This document shows positions 1-11,148 of a stretch of 64,000 bases of DNA, piece by piece. Location of the stretch: positions 434,001-498,000 of the forward strand of contig NZ_CP127385.1 of NCBI RefSeq assembly GCF_030378205.1. The letters run 5' to 3'. Each line of letters opens with the position of its first letter. The first letter of the stretch is position 1. The DNA is from Bradyrhizobium sp. NP1 (GTDB taxonomy: Bacteria > Pseudomonadota > Alphaproteobacteria > Rhizobiales > Xanthobacteraceae). A program made the translations under genes and the position numbers. Under the pieces are notes generated by a model that was given only the letters and a program-made list of their open reading frames with translations, had not been told where the DNA came from and ran no database searches.

Positions 1-654
1 GCTCTTCGAGATCGAGCTTGCGCCCGACGTCGCGGTCACGCTCGCGGCGGCTGCATCGTTCTGCGTGAAGGTGACATATTCCACATTCCCGACCTGGGAA
101 GACTGGGCGCTCAGGCCGGGCCGCAGACCCTGGAAGCCGGATATTTCGCTGCTCATGCCGCTACGCTTGTCGAAAAAGCTCACGCCGTTCGGCCCGTTGA
201 TGGCCGTGCTGAAAGAACCGGTCGTGGCATTCGCCGATACTGAAATCGCGAAGCCGCCGAGGTTCACCTGCTTCGAAAAGCTCGTGGCCGGTTGCACCGG
301 CGCGGCGTCGTCCGGTCCGCTCAGCTGCGCCTGGCTGGCGGTCAGCTTCTGGAAGGCCACGTCGACGCCGCTCGCGGCGCCGTTGCCGGTCGCCGGCTGC
401 GCGGCGTTGCTGCCGTTGCCCTGCTCCCCTGCAACGAACGACCGTAGCCGCTCGGCCACGTCCTGATCGGCGTTGGCCCTGGCCAGAATGGCCTTCACCT
501 TGTCGGAGAGCTGGATTTGCGGCGCGGGCCCACGGTCGGTGCCGGCCGCTGCCGACGCGGGCGGAGAGGAAGTGTCGCTCGGTGCTGGAGAGGCGGCCCG
601 GATCAGGGCCGAAATGTCGTTGCCGTAGGACGACGCAGTTCCAATCGCGCTCAT
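1..654 (-). CDS. Hypothetical protein, 3' end beyond window
   Basis: A frame opened by ATG at 654 stays open to the left edge, so at least 218 residues are present and the C terminus is missing. The start is preceded by GGAAG seven bases upstream. The protein is rich in Ser, Ala, Thr and Asn, with a Pro/Ser/Ala-rich stretch at about residues 20-45, and has no signal peptide or membrane segment. A later section (KQVNLGGFAISVSANATTG) has a beta-rich look. I do not recognise a family. Codon use matches the neighbours, and the competing frames here are poorer. Confidence 0.6.
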   Translation of the reverse strand, partial: MSAIGTASSYGNDISALIRAASPAPSDTSSPPASAAAGTDRGPAPQIQLSDKVKAILARANADQDVAERLRSFVAGEQGNGSNAAQPATGNGAASGVDVAFQKLTASQAQLSGPDDAAPVQPATSFSKQVNLGGFAISVSANATTGSFSTAINGPNGVSFFDKRSGMSSEISGFQGLRPGLSAQSSQVGNVEYVTFTQNDAAAASVTATSGASSISKS

Positions 655-768
655 GGCTGTCTTCCGTTCTGCCGGGTTTATGGGCGAGTCGCGCGCCGCA
701 GAGTTTCCGCAGACAGTGTGAACAGATCGTTGCCAACGGGCGCGGATCGGCGCCCCTGCGACAATCGA

Positions 769-1278
769 TCACCGGGAGCCGGCGAGCCTGGAAAATTCCT
801 TGACCACGCGCTCATAGACCGGGCGCTTGAACGGCACGATCAGCTGCGGGAGGTTCTTCATCGGCTCCCAGCGCCAGCTCACGAATTCGGCCTTGTGGCC
901 GCCGCCACCGGGATTGGCGACGTTGATCTCGTCGTCGGCGCCGGTGAAGCGCAGCGCGAACCATTTCTGGCGCTGCCCGCGGTAGCGCCCTTTCCAGGCG
1001 CGCCCGGCCACGGTGCGCGGAATGTCATAGATCAGCCAGTCCGCGATCTCGCCGAGCTTCTCGACCGAGCGGACGCTGGTCTCCTCGTAGAGCTCGCGCT
1101 TGGCGGCCTCCCAGGTGTTCTCGCCCGGATCGACCCCGCCCTGCGGCATCTGCCAGACATGGGATTCGTCGACATGCTCGATGCCGCCGGCGCGGCGTCC
1201 GATGAAGACCAGCCCGTCCGTGTTGAGCAGCATCACGCCGACGCAGGTTCGGTAGGGCAGGTCTTCGTAGCGCGCCAT
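769..1278 (-). CDS. rppH: RNA pyrophosphohydrolase RppH (Nudix)
   Basis: Removes pyrophosphate from the 5' triphosphate end of RNA, which opens messages to RNase E-type decay; cytoplasmic. The 169-residue protein carries a complete Nudix box at residues 47-69 (G-x5-E-x7-REL-x-EE), with R61, E62, E65 and E66 present. The start [10 protein letters not shown] and the phrase WQMPQGGV are typical of the RppH/NudH branch rather than of general Nudix enzymes. Length is normal. It lies downstream of the polysaccharide deacetylase-like gene on the same strand, 79 bases apart, in a conserved rhizobial neighbourhood. Confidence 0.92.
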   Translation of the reverse strand: MARYEDLPYRTCVGVMLLNTDGLVFIGRRAGGIEHVDESHVWQMPQGGVDPGENTWEAAKRELYEETSVRSVEKLGEIADWLIYDIPRTVAGRAWKGRYRGQRQKWFALRFTGADDEINVANPGGGGHKAEFVSWRWEPMKNLPQLIVPFKRPVYERVVKEFSRLAGSR

Positions 1279-1357
1279 TCCGTCAGTGCCTCGTGCTGGT
1301 CCGCTCCAAACCGGTCTGTCTGGGCCGCGGGCAAAAATCCCGGTAGCCGATTGATCC

Positions 1358-2557
1358 TTAGCTGGATTTTGATTTCAGCATCGCGGTTGTCAATGGCACA
1401 AGCATGATGCCCCGGCCTTCCAGGCCCTTGATCCAGGCGCCGATCCGCTCGATCGAGACCGGCAGCGCGGAGGCCGTTCCGAGCGCGACGCCGCGCTCCC
1501 GGGCGAGGCTTTCGAGCTTGGCCAGCGCCCGCTCGATCTCGGCCGCGGTCGGCACCGCATCGATGGCGACGTCGCCCTTGGCGAAGGGCAGCGCCTGGCC
1601 CGATGCCAGCAGCGGGGCGACGCTGCGCGGCGAGGAGCCGTCGTCGAAATAGCCGAGGCCGCGCTTGGCGGCTTCGCGGATCACCGGCTGCATCACGGCG
1701 TCGGTCGCCACAAAGCGCGCGCCCATGAAGTTGGCGATCCCGGCATAGCCCTGGAAGCGGCTCAAATGCCAATACAGCCGGTCGAGATTCTGCTCGGGCC
1801 CCAGCGTTGCCAGCAGCGTCTGCGGTCCGGGATCGTTGTCGGGGTAGTCGAACGGCTCCATCGGGATCTGCAGGAAGATCTCGTGGCGCTGCGCCCGCGC
1901 CCGCTCGGCGAGCTTGCCGGGGTCGGAGCCATAGGGCGTGAACGCCAGCGTCACCGCCGACGGCAGCTTCATGATGGCGTCGGTGGTCTTGGCGGCACCG
2001 ACGCCGAGCCCGCCGATCACGATGGCGACCGCGGGCATCTTGGCGGCGCGGGCGCGGTCGGCCTCGGCGGCATAGGCGGTGAACGGCTTCAGCCCGTCGG
2101 CCATGATCGGGATCATGCCGTAGCGCGATTTCTCCAGCAGGCGCTGGTCGATGCCGGCCATCATGGCAGGCGCCGCCGCTTGATCGGCTTCGGCCTTCTC
2201 GGCGCCGCCGATCACCACGTCCTGCCGCTTGCCGCTGGAGCCGTCGATGATGGTGACGGTCTTCTGATCGCCCTTGGGCTCGCTGGCCTGCGGCGTCGCC
2301 TTGGTCTCGCTGGCGGCTGGCGCGGCCTCCGGCTTGCCCTGGTCGGGTGTGCCCTTCTGGCGGATGGCAACCCGGGCCATCGGCTCGCCGCCGAGCGGGT
2401 CGTCACTGAAGATGGCAAAGCCGGCAAAGGCGACCAGGAACAGGCCGAGCACCACGGCGAGGGCCTGCATGGCCGTAAAGGGCAGCCGGAACCGACGCTT
2501 CCGGGGCGCCGTGTCCTGTCCGAGCGGGGTGCTCAGGTCGTCGGCCGTGTCAGTCAT
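1358..2557 (-). CDS. Divergent polysaccharide deacetylase family protein (YibQ-like)
   Basis: A 399-residue membrane-anchored protein. After a short cytoplasmic N terminus rich in charged residues there is one transmembrane helix at about residues 27-48. A Pro/Ala/Lys-rich linker follows, then a C-terminal domain of about 250 residues with the phrases [24 protein letters not shown] and FLQIPMEP, typical of the divergent deacetylase (YibQ) family. Function is uncertain; the family is linked to cell-envelope polysaccharide or peptidoglycan. The start at 2557 follows GAAGGGTTC. A longer frame reaching 2749 runs back through the ctpA terminator and is not credible. It sits downstream of ctpA and envC. 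Confidence 0.82.
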   Translation of the reverse strand: MTDTADDLSTPLGQDTAPRKRRFRLPFTAMQALAVVLGLFLVAFAGFAIFSDDPLGGEPMARVAIRQKGTPDQGKPEAAPAASETKATPQASEPKGDQKTVTIIDGSSGKRQDVVIGGAEKAEADQAAAPAMMAGIDQRLLEKSRYGMIPIMADGLKPFTAYAAEADRARAAKMPAVAIVIGGLGVGAAKTTDAIMKLPSAVTLAFTPYGSDPGKLAERARAQRHEIFLQIPMEPFDYPDNDPGPQTLLATLGPEQNLDRLYWHLSRFQGYAGIANFMGARFVATDAVMQPVIREAAKRGLGYFDDGSSPRSVAPLLASGQALPFAKGDVAIDAVPTAAEIERALAKLESLARERGVALGTASALPVSIERIGAWIKGLEGRGIMLVPLTTAMLKSKSS

Positions 2558-2650
2558 GAACCCTTCCCGAATCACCGTCGAAGATAGCACGGCAGGAAAC
2601 GGCGGCAGCCCCGGCAATTGCCGGAACCGGACCACGGCGGCCCGGCGCAA

Positions 2651-2683
2651 ACAAAAAGGGCGGCCAAACGGCCGCCCTTTCTT
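2651..2683 (-). terminator. Rho-independent terminator after ctpA
   Basis: An 8-bp GC stem (2658-2665 with 2670-2677, loop AAAC) is extended by three A-T pairs. On the minus strand it is followed by TTTTTGTTTG. It starts 20 bases past the ctpA stop, so transcription of envC-ctpA probably ends here and the next gene needs its own promoter or read-through. Confidence 0.85.
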
Positions 2684-2702
2684 ATCGCTCAGGCAATGGC
2701 GC

Positions 2703-4073
2703 TCAGTTGGCCGCCTTGTTGGCGGGCTTGTCGACCTGCGCCTTGTCACCGGTTGCCGGCGTCGCGGGGGTCGGCGTCGAAGCGCTCGCCTTGATGCCGT
2801 GCAGGAGGTCGTCGGCCATCTTCAGCGCCTTGTCGTCCTTGGCATCCGGCGGCACGTAGGATTGCGAGCCGGTCTTCTCGTCGCCATCGGACTTCAGGTG
2901 GCCGCGCAGCGAGGCCTCGCCCTTGGTGTCGGTGCGCGCCTTCAGCTCTTCCGGCACGTCCTGCAGCACCTCGATGTCGGGCACGATGCCCTTGGCCTGG
3001 ATCGAGCGGCCGGACGGCGTGTAGTAGCGTGCCGTGGTCAGCCGCAGCGCGCCGTTGCCGCTGCCGAGCGGGATGATGGTCTGCACCGAGCCCTTGCCGA
3101 ACGAGCGCGTGCCGACCAGGGTGGCGCGCTTGTGGTCCTGCAGCGCGCCGGCGACGATTTCCGACGCCGAGGCCGAGCCGCCATTGATCAGCACGATGAC
3201 CGGCTTGCCCTTGGTCAGGTCGCCCGGATGGGCGGAGCGGCGCTGGGTTTCCTCGGCGTTGCGGCCGCGGGTCGAGACGATCTCGCCGCGCTCCAGGAAG
3301 GCGTCGGAGACCGTGACGGCCTCTTCGAGCAGGCCGCCGGGATTGTTGCGGAGATCGATGATGTAGCCCTTCAGCTTGTCGCCGATCTGGCTCGAGAGAT
3401 TGGCGACCTCCTTCTTCAGGCCCTCGGTGGTCTGCTCGTTGAAGGTGGTGATGCGGATATAGGCGATGTCGTCGGCCTCGACGCGCGCGCGCACCGAACG
3501 GACGCGGATGTTGTCGCGCACCAGCGTGACGTCGATCGGGTTGTCCTGGCCCTTGCGGACGATCTTCAGCTTGATCTTGGTGTTGACCGGCCCGCGCATC
3601 TTCTCGACGGCCTGGTTCAGCGTCAGGCCCTGCACCTGCTCGTCATCCAGCATGGTGATGATGTCGTTGGCCATGATGCCGGCCTTGGAGGCGGGCGTGT
3701 CGTCGATCGGCGAGACGACCTTGATCAGGCCGTCTTCCATCGTGACCTCGATGCCCAGCCCGCCGAACTCGCCGCGGGTCTGCACCTGCATGTCGCGGAA
3801 GCTCTTGGCGTCCATGTAGCTCGAATGCGGGTCGAGGCCGGCCAGCATGCCGGAGATCGCGGACTCCACCAGCTTCGAATCGTCGGGCTTCTCGACATAG
3901 TCGCTGCGCACCCGTTCGAACACGTCGCCGAACAGATTGAGCTGACGGTAGGTGTCGGAGGTCGCGGCGCGCGCGCTCGAACCCATCAGCACGGCGCGCG
4001 GCTGGGTCACGAAGAGCGTCAATGCCGCGCCGGTGGCGGCGCTAAGGAGGATTACTGAAGTCTTGCGCATCAT
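2703..4073 (-). CDS. ctpA: S41 family C-terminal processing peptidase
   Basis: A periplasmic serine protease of 456 residues that trims the C termini of envelope proteins. It has an N-terminal membrane/signal segment (residues 4-24), a PDZ domain (about 95-175, with GLGIEV and GIMANDII), and an S41 catalytic domain. The likely catalytic pair is Ser302 in NGGSASASE and Lys327 in SFGKGS, 25 residues apart as in known CtpA enzymes. The C terminus is an acidic, Ala/Lys-rich tail. Its ATG overlaps the envC stop by four bases (ATGA), which indicates translational coupling. CtpA-type proteases often work with a peptidoglycan hydrolase or activator, consistent with this pairing. Confidence 0.93.
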   Translation of the reverse strand: MMRKTSVILLSAATGAALTLFVTQPRAVLMGSSARAATSDTYRQLNLFGDVFERVRSDYVEKPDDSKLVESAISGMLAGLDPHSSYMDAKSFRDMQVQTRGEFGGLGIEVTMEDGLIKVVSPIDDTPASKAGIMANDIITMLDDEQVQGLTLNQAVEKMRGPVNTKIKLKIVRKGQDNPIDVTLVRDNIRVRSVRARVEADDIAYIRITTFNEQTTEGLKKEVANLSSQIGDKLKGYIIDLRNNPGGLLEEAVTVSDAFLERGEIVSTRGRNAEETQRRSAHPGDLTKGKPVIVLINGGSASASEIVAGALQDHKRATLVGTRSFGKGSVQTIIPLGSGNGALRLTTARYYTPSGRSIQAKGIVPDIEVLQDVPEELKARTDTKGEASLRGHLKSDGDEKTGSQSYVPPDAKDDKALKMADDLLHGIKASASTPTPATPATGDKAQVDKPANKAAN

Positions 4074-5443
4074 CCGCGAACCTTCTCGCCTTCATTTGCG
4101 GCCCACCATGGGCCTGGATCGATTGGAGTGCCGTCCTTACGGAACTCGACATAGAGCACTGGCTGGCTCGCATTAGCCGCGAGAATAGACGCAACCTGAG
4201 AGGTCGTCCCCATGGTCGCCACCGGCTCCCCAGCAAGCACGAATTGACCGATGCTGACCGAAATGCGCTCCATCCCGGCGATCAGCACATGATACCCGCC
4301 CCCGGCATTGAGGATCAAGAGTTGTCCATAGCTCCGGAATGGACCGGCGTAAACAACCCAGCCGTCACAAGGTGTTGTGACCTGCGCACCGGGTTTCGTT
4401 GCCAAAGAAATGCCTTTTTCTATGCCGCCCGCGCCGTCGGAATTGCCGAAATCCCGCAGCCTGGTGCCGTTAACCGGCAGTGCAAATAAGCCCTTGGCGG
4501 AGGCAAAGGCAATCGCCGGGCTTTTACGGGCGGGGTCCTTGAAGGCCGCCATGTTCGGCTTGCCGTCGACGGCGGCCGGCGCCCCCTTGAGGCTTGCGGT
4601 CGCCGCCGCCCGCGCGGCGCTCTTCAGGTCCTGCTCCATCTTGGCGATCAGGCCCTGCAGATTGTCGACCTGCTTCGACAGCGCCACCGCGCGCGTGGCT
4701 TCCGTATCGAGATCCTTTTCAATGCCGGCCTGCTGACGCTGCCGCTCGTCAACCAGCGCGGCGAGCCGGGTCTGGTCGCTCTGCAGCTTGTCACGGTCGG
4801 TTGCCAGGCGGTCGCGCTCGGCGGCGATGGTCTTGCGCAGGCCGATCAGTTCGCCGAGGTCGGCGGCAAGCTTCTCAGCGCGCGTGCGCAGCTCCGGAAC
4901 CACGGCCCCGAGCAGCATCGCGGTGCGTAGCGATTGCAGCGCATCCTCGGGGCGTACCAGGAGCGCCGGCGGGGTGCGGCGGCCGGCACGCTGCAGCGCC
5001 GCCAGCACCTCCACGATCTCGGAGCGGCGCGCCTCCAGCGCGGTTCGCGCCTGCTGCTCGCGCCCGTCGAGGACGCGCAGGCGCGCCTCGGCGTCGCTGA
5101 TCCGGGTCTCGACGCCGCGCACCTGGGCCGCGACGTCGATCAATTGCTGGTTGAACTTGCTGCGGTCCTGCCCGACCGCGGCGATCTCGGCCTTGAACTT
5201 GGCCTGCGCCTCGGCGGCGTTCTTCTGCTGCAGCCGCGCGGCCTCGAGCTCCTGCTCGCGCTGGCGGATCACGTCAGGCGAAATGGCGGACGCGGGCGCG
5301 GCGGTGGGCGTCGCGTTTTGTGCGGCGGCCTGTGAGGTGACGGCAGCGAGGGGGACCGTGGTCAGCAGGAGAGCGGGAAACGCAGCGCAAGCAAGCCGGC
5401 CCATGGCATCGGGAGCGAACCGGAAGCGCCGCGCTGACCGCAT
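4070..5443 (-). CDS. EnvC-like murein hydrolase activator (coiled coil plus LytM)
   Basis: An exported protein of 457 residues. It has a signal peptide (about residues 1-42), a long coiled-coil region (about 55-270) with heptad-like Glu/Gln/Arg/Ala patterns, and a C-terminal M23/LytM domain (about 325-450). The metal-binding H-x3-D and H-x-H motifs of active M23 enzymes are not intact: where HxGxD is expected the sequence is IEKGISLAT, and where HxH is expected it is HVLIAG. This suggests an activator of amidases, as with E. coli EnvC, rather than an endopeptidase. Coupled to ctpA; rlmH lies 30 bases upstream. Confidence 0.85.
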   Translation of the reverse strand: MRSARRFRFAPDAMGRLACAAFPALLLTTVPLAAVTSQAAAQNATPTAAPASAISPDVIRQREQELEAARLQQKNAAEAQAKFKAEIAAVGQDRSKFNQQLIDVAAQVRGVETRISDAEARLRVLDGREQQARTALEARRSEIVEVLAALQRAGRRTPPALLVRPEDALQSLRTAMLLGAVVPELRTRAEKLAADLGELIGLRKTIAAERDRLATDRDKLQSDQTRLAALVDERQRQQAGIEKDLDTEATRAVALSKQVDNLQGLIAKMEQDLKSAARAAATASLKGAPAAVDGKPNMAAFKDPARKSPAIAFASAKGLFALPVNGTRLRDFGNSDGAGGIEKGISLATKPGAQVTTPCDGWVVYAGPFRSYGQLLILNAGGGYHVLIAGMERISVSIGQFVLAGEPVATMGTTSQVASILAANASQPVLYVEFRKDGTPIDPGPWWAANEGEKVRG

Positions 5444-5472
5444 CGATCGTCCTGCTCTCTGGCTCGCGTTCT

Positions 5473-5961
5473 CTAGGCGCGGTGATAGGGATGGCCGGCG
5501 AGGATGGTCGCGGCCCGATATAGCTGTTCAAAAAGCATGACGCGCACCATCTGGTGCGGCCAGGTCGCCGCGCCGAAGGCGATGGTGAGGCTCGCCCTAC
5601 GCCGCAATTCGGGCGAAAGTCCGTCCGCGCCGCCAATGGCGAAAATCGCGTTATTGGTCCCGCCGTCGCGCCAGCGGGCGAGATAGCGGGAAAATGCTGC
5701 GCTGTCGACGTTCTCGCCGCGCTCGTCGAGCGTCACCAGCACCGATTTCTCCGGGATCGCCGCCGCGATTGCCGTGGCTTCTTCGGTCATCCGCGTCGCC
5801 GCGTCGCGCGCGCGGCTTTCCGCAATTTCATGAATCTCCAGGCCGCGAAAGCCGAGCTTGCGGCCGATCTCTTCGAAGCGCTCGCGATAGCGATCGGCGA
5901 GCTCCCGTTCGGGACCCTGTTTCAACCGGCCGATGGCGATGACGACGATGCGCACACGCAT
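5473..5961 (-). CDS. rlmH: 23S rRNA (pseudouridine1915-N3)-methyltransferase
   Basis: Methylates N3 of pseudouridine 1915 in helix 69 of 23S rRNA on assembled 70S ribosomes, using S-adenosylmethionine. The 162-residue SPOUT-family protein ends with the characteristic QMVRVMLFEQLYRA and HPYHRA. The glycine-rich FAIGGADGLS forms part of the knotted cofactor site. Length matches the family (about 155-160). It follows rsfS by 43 bases on the same strand, a very common pairing. Confidence 0.95.
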   Translation of the reverse strand: MRVRIVVIAIGRLKQGPERELADRYRERFEEIGRKLGFRGLEIHEIAESRARDAATRMTEEATAIAAAIPEKSVLVTLDERGENVDSAAFSRYLARWRDGGTNNAIFAIGGADGLSPELRRRASLTIAFGAATWPHQMVRVMLFEQLYRAATILAGHPYHRA

Positions 5962-6004
5962 ACCCTAGCATGCGCTCCGCCGATTCTCATCGGCACCGAG
6001 AGGC

Positions 6005-6427
6005 CTAGTTCGCCTTCGCCGCGGTCGGGCCTTGAGTCCACAACCTCTCGAGGTTGTAGAATTCGCGGACCTCGGGTCTGAACACGTGCACGATCACGTC
6101 GCCGGAATCGATCAGCACCCAGTCGCAGTTGGGCAAGCCCTCGACATGGAGGCTCTTGATGCCGTTTTCCTTCAGCGTCTTGGTGACGTTTTCCGCGATC
6201 GCGCCGACGTGCCGGTTGGCCCGGCCCGTGGTGATGATCATGTAGTCGGAAAATGCCGATTTGCCGCGAAGGTCGATGGTGACCGTTTCTTCCGCCTTCA
6301 TATCTTCGAGGCGGGAGAGGATCATATTCAGCGTCTTGTCGGCGTCGGGTTGCGCCTTCAAGGCCGCAGCTTGGGTCGATGTTTTACGCGCGGTCTTAGA
6401 CACCTTGGGTAAAACAGACTTGGACAA
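6005..6427 (-). CDS. rsfS: Ribosomal silencing factor RsfS
   Basis: Binds uL14 and blocks subunit joining, reducing translation when nutrients are scarce. The 140-residue product contains the whole RsfS domain from about residue 30 (ILSRLEDMKAEETVTIDL, then FSDYMIITTGRANRHVGAIA and DSGDVIVHVF). The open frame begins at a TTG codon with no convincing ribosome-binding site, so the first 10-30 residues are uncertain; the next in-frame ATG (residue 35) would cut into the domain. It lies between nadD and rlmH as in many alphaproteobacteria. Confidence 0.93.
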   Translation of the reverse strand: MSKSVLPKVSKTARKTSTQAAALKAQPDADKTLNMILSRLEDMKAEETVTIDLRGKSAFSDYMIITTGRANRHVGAIAENVTKTLKENGIKSLHVEGLPNCDWVLIDSGDVIVHVFRPEVREFYNLERLWTQGPTAAKAN

Positions 6428-6558
6428 TACAGATGTGGCCAGGGACCATTCCTTTCACTGTATCGCGGGCGGCCGAATCCTTGCCGCCCGGCTACCATAC
6501 TACGCATGTGGGGTTAAAGGTTTCAATATTCCAGAGATTGATCGCTTTAGCCCCGCAT

Positions 6559-7200
6559 TCAGCTGCCCGTGCGCCAGCTCCCGTCCGGGTTCCGCAGGCC
6601 TGACGACGACAGGTTCATTTTCAATCCGGTGAGGAATACCCAGGCCGGCGGAGGCAAATCGGCAAGCCGCCCGGCCTCGTTCTCGGGGATGCGGTAGGGC
6701 GCGAGCGCCTGCGCCGCAGGTGCGGCGAGAGCGCGGAAACTTTGCGGCGGGCGATCGATCACGGCGATCGGCATCTGGCCGGCGATGCGCTGCCAATGCT
6801 GCCAGCGATGGAATTGCGCGAGGTTGTCGGCGCCCATGATCCATACGAAGCGCAGGCCCGAAAGACGCCGGCGCAAATAGTTGACCGTGTCGACAGTGTA
6901 GCGGGTTCCGATGACGGATTCGAGACAGGTCACGTCGATCCGCGGATCGTCCGCGAGCGCGTGGGCGGCATCGCTGCGCGCCTGCAACTCGTGCAGCGCG
7001 CCGTTGTCCTTGAGCGGATTGCCGGGGGTGACCAGCCACCACACGCGGTCGAGCCTCAGCCGCTTGAGCGCGAACAGGCTGATGGCGCGGTGGGCGAGGT
7101 GCGGCGGGTTGAACGAGCCGCCGAGCAGCCCGATGCGCATCCCGTCGGTGTGGAGCGGAATGGCCTTGGCGACGACGGGCGCTTCTTTCAACGGAGCCAC
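6559..7200 (-). CDS. nadD: Nicotinate-nucleotide adenylyltransferase
   Basis: Adenylates nicotinate mononucleotide to deamido-NAD in NAD synthesis. The nucleotidyltransferase signature [10 protein letters not shown] is at residues 28-37 with both histidines present, and the C-terminal SSSGLR corresponds to the ISSTxIR motif. The frame begins with GTG at 7200, giving 213 residues. An internal ATG at 7140 (MRIGLLGG), directly before the first beta strand, is an alternative. ProA ends 31 bases upstream, so the two are probably cotranscribed. Confidence 0.92.
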   Translation of the reverse strand: MAPLKEAPVVAKAIPLHTDGMRIGLLGGSFNPPHLAHRAISLFALKRLRLDRVWWLVTPGNPLKDNGALHELQARSDAAHALADDPRIDVTCLESVIGTRYTVDTVNYLRRRLSGLRFVWIMGADNLAQFHRWQHWQRIAGQMPIAVIDRPPQSFRALAAPAAQALAPYRIPENEAGRLADLPPPAWVFLTGLKMNLSSSGLRNPDGSWRTGS

Positions 7201-7231
7201 CGCGGAGCTTCGCCTGAAAACGCTGCCGGGA

Positions 7232-8524
7232 TCACGGACGCGTCTGTCCGGTGCCGTGAACGCGGTATTTGAAGCTCGTCAGTTGCTCGGCGCCGACCGG
7301 GCCGCGGGCGTGGAATTTGCCGGTGGCGATGCCGATCTCGGCGCCGAAGCCGAACTCGCCGCCATCTGCGAACTGCGTCGAGGCGTTGTGCAGCACGATC
7401 GCGGAATCCACCTCGTTGAGGAATTTTTGTGCAGCCTTGGCGTCTTTCGCCACGATCGCGTCGGTGTGGTGCGAGCCGTGGTCGCGGATATGGGCGATGG
7501 CCGCATCGACGCCGTCGACGACGCGCGCCGCGATGATGGCATCGAGATATTCCGTGTCCCAGTCTTCCTCGGCTGCCGGCTTGACGCGCGTATCGGCGCG
7601 CTGCGCGGCCTCGTCGCCGCGCACCTCGCAGCCCGCGTCGATCAGCATGTCGATCAGCGGCTTGAGATTGCTGTCGGCGCCCGCGCGGTCGACCAGCAGC
7701 GTTTCGGCCGCGCCGCAGACGCCGGTGCGCCGCATCTTGGCGTTCAGCACGATCGACTTCGCCATGTCGAGATCGGCGGAGCGGTCGACATAGACGTGGT
7801 TGACGCCCTCGAGATGCGCGAACACCGGCACGCGCGCTTCCGCCTCGACGCGGGCGACGAGGCTCTTGCCGCCGCGCGGCACGATCACGTCGATCGCACC
7901 GTTCAGTCCGGTCAGCAAGAGCCCCACCGCCGCGCGGTCGCGAGTCGGAACCAGGGTGATGGAAGCTTCGGGCAGGCCCGCTTCGCGCAGGCCCTGCGCC
8001 AGGCATTGATGGATCGCGCGGCAGGAGCGGAAGCTGTCGGAGCCGCCGCGCAGGATCACGGCGTTGCCGGATTTCAGGCACAGCACGCCGGCATCGGCCG
8101 CGACATTGGGGCGGCTTTCGAAGATCACCGCGACCACGCCGAGCGGCACACGGACGCGCTCGATGGTCATGCCGTTGGGGCGCTGCCAGCTCGCGGTGAC
8201 GACGCCGACCGGATCGGGGATTTCGCGCACGGTTGCGATGCCGTCGGCCATCGCATCGATCCGTGCCGGCGTCAGCGTCAGGCGATCGATGAGGGCGCCA
8301 GTGGTGCCGGCGGCGCGCGCCTCGGCGACATCCTCGGCATTGGCTGCGAGGATCGCGTCCGCATGCTGTCGGATCGCGCGCTCCATGGCTTGCAGCGCCC
8401 GGTCCTTCTGCTCGGGCGGGGCGAGCGACAGCACCCGTGCGGCGGCGCGCGCGTTCGTCGCGAGCTCGGTCATCAGGGCCGTCAGGTCGGCATCGCCTTC
8501 AATGGCCTTCAGGGGCGCGGTCAT
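7232..8524 (-). CDS. proA: Gamma-glutamyl phosphate reductase
   Basis: The second enzyme of proline synthesis; reduces gamma-glutamyl phosphate to glutamate semialdehyde with NADPH. The 430-residue aldehyde-dehydrogenase-fold protein has the catalytic cysteine in [12 protein letters not shown], and the phrases [10 protein letters not shown] and ILRGGSDS typical of ProA. I chose ATG 8524 because AAGG lies about nine bases upstream; an in-frame ATG at 8548 would add eight residues. ProB is immediately upstream on the same strand, completing the first two steps. Confidence 0.95.
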   Translation of the reverse strand: MTAPLKAIEGDADLTALMTELATNARAAARVLSLAPPEQKDRALQAMERAIRQHADAILAANAEDVAEARAAGTTGALIDRLTLTPARIDAMADGIATVREIPDPVGVVTASWQRPNGMTIERVRVPLGVVAVIFESRPNVAADAGVLCLKSGNAVILRGGSDSFRSCRAIHQCLAQGLREAGLPEASITLVPTRDRAAVGLLLTGLNGAIDVIVPRGGKSLVARVEAEARVPVFAHLEGVNHVYVDRSADLDMAKSIVLNAKMRRTGVCGAAETLLVDRAGADSNLKPLIDMLIDAGCEVRGDEAAQRADTRVKPAAEEDWDTEYLDAIIAARVVDGVDAAIAHIRDHGSHHTDAIVAKDAKAAQKFLNEVDSAIVLHNASTQFADGGEFGFGAEIGIATGKFHARGPVGAEQLTSFKYRVHGTGQTRP

Positions 8525-8684
8525 GTCGTGGTGCCTTGTTAAGGTCATGTCCTAGCACGGAAATCGCACGCTTGGCGAGCCGCGGACCGGCATGGCAGGG
8601 CCGCGCATCCTCGGCCAATGGCCGACCGGGCCCCGCGGTTTGACGGCCAAAGACGCCGTTCGACCGCGGCTGCGGGGGTCGGAC

Positions 8685-9824
8685 TTACCCCGCCTTGGTG
8701 TGGCGCGGACCGATCACGAGGTCATCGCGGTGGATCATCTCGGCGCGGCCGGAAATGCCGAGGATCGCCATCACGTCCGGCGAGGATCGGCCCTTGATCT
8801 TCTCGGCGTCCTCGGCGTCGTAGGCGACGAGGCCGCGTCCGACCTCGTGGGTGTCGGGGCCGCGCACCACCACAGCATCGCCGCGGGCGAACTGGCCCTC
8901 GACGCGGATCACGCCGGCCGGCAGCAGGCTTTTGCCCGCGCGCAGTGCCGAGACCGCGCCGGCATCGATGGTCAGCGTGCCCTTCGGCTCCAGCGAGCCC
9001 GCGATCCAGCGCTTTCGCGCCGTCACGGGGTTTGCGGGGGTCAGGAACCAGGTGCAGCGTCCGCCGCCGGCGATCGCCCTCAACGGATGCTCGATCTTGC
9101 CCGAGGCGATCAGCATATGCGTGCCGCCGGTGGTCGCGATCTTCGCCGCCTCGATCTTGGTGCGCATGCCGCCACGCGACAATTCGGATTCCGCCTCGCC
9201 CGCCATCGCCTCGATCCCGGCGGTGATGCTTTCGACCACCGGCACCAGCTTCGCATCGGGATTGCTTCCGGGCGGGGCGTCGTAGAGCCCGTCGATGTCG
9301 GAGAGCAGGATCAAGAGGTCGGCGCTCGCCATGGTGGCGACGCGGGCGGCAAGCCGGTCGTTGTCGCCATAGCGGATTTCGGTGGTGGCGACCGTGTCGT
9401 TCTCGTTGATCACGGGCACCGCGCGCCACTCCAGAAGCTTGGCGATGGTCGAGCGCGCGTTGAGATAGCGGCGGCGCTCCTCGGTGTCCTGCAGCGTCAC
9501 CAGGATCTGGCCCGCGCCGATGCCGCGGGCACCCAGCACTTCCGACCAGATCCGCGCCAGCGCGATCTGTCCGACGGCGGCCGCGCCCTGGCTCTCTTCC
9601 AGCTTCAGGGCGCCGCGCGGCAGCTTGAGGCGGCTGCGGCCGAGCGCGATCGAGCCGGAGGAGACGATCAAGACCTCGCGGCCCTCGCGGTGCAATTCGG
9701 CGATGTCGTCGGCGAGCGCGGCGAGCCAGGACGAGCGCACGTCGCCGGCCTGCGAATCGATCAACAGCGAGGAGCCGACCTTGACGACGATGCGGCGGAA
9801 TTTCTTGAGCGAAGGACGGGCCAT
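8685..9824 (-). CDS. proB: Glutamate 5-kinase
   Basis: Phosphorylates glutamate with ATP as the first, normally proline-inhibited, step of proline synthesis. It has an amino-acid kinase domain ([12 protein letters not shown] at the start, [23 protein letters not shown]) and a C-terminal PUA domain (about residues 275-360, with [12 protein letters not shown]). The start at 9824 (MARPSLKKF) gives 379 residues. An upstream in-frame ATG at 9872 would add 16 residues. Neither has a strong ribosome-binding site, so the start is uncertain. It is followed by proA after 160 bases. Confidence 0.94.
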   Translation of the reverse strand: MARPSLKKFRRIVVKVGSSLLIDSQAGDVRSSWLAALADDIAELHREGREVLIVSSGSIALGRSRLKLPRGALKLEESQGAAAVGQIALARIWSEVLGARGIGAGQILVTLQDTEERRRYLNARSTIAKLLEWRAVPVINENDTVATTEIRYGDNDRLAARVATMASADLLILLSDIDGLYDAPPGSNPDAKLVPVVESITAGIEAMAGEAESELSRGGMRTKIEAAKIATTGGTHMLIASGKIEHPLRAIAGGGRCTWFLTPANPVTARKRWIAGSLEPKGTLTIDAGAVSALRAGKSLLPAGVIRVEGQFARGDAVVVRGPDTHEVGRGLVAYDAEDAEKIKGRSSPDVMAILGISGRAEMIHRDDLVIGPRHTKAG

Positions 9825-9948
9825 GGTGGCAGGAGAAGAGATGGTTTGGCTGGGAGCGTCAGTGTCTAGCATCCGCGTTCGGCGGCAGCTAGCGCCGAGC
9901 TTGGTTCATTGCGGCGGCTTCGGCCGGTTTACGGCCATTGGGGGAGGC

Positions 9949-10998
<1,050 letters not shown>

Positions 10999-11148
10999 TT
11001 AGGTAAGCCAGCGGCGGCGGCACGGCAACCCGGGCGGCGATGGAACATCGCGGAAAGCCTTAATTTTCGGCCTTTTTTGCGGGCCGGCGCGATATTCGGC
11101 GGCTCGGTCTGATATAGTTTGCCCAAGACGCATCGGGGCGGGGATCGA

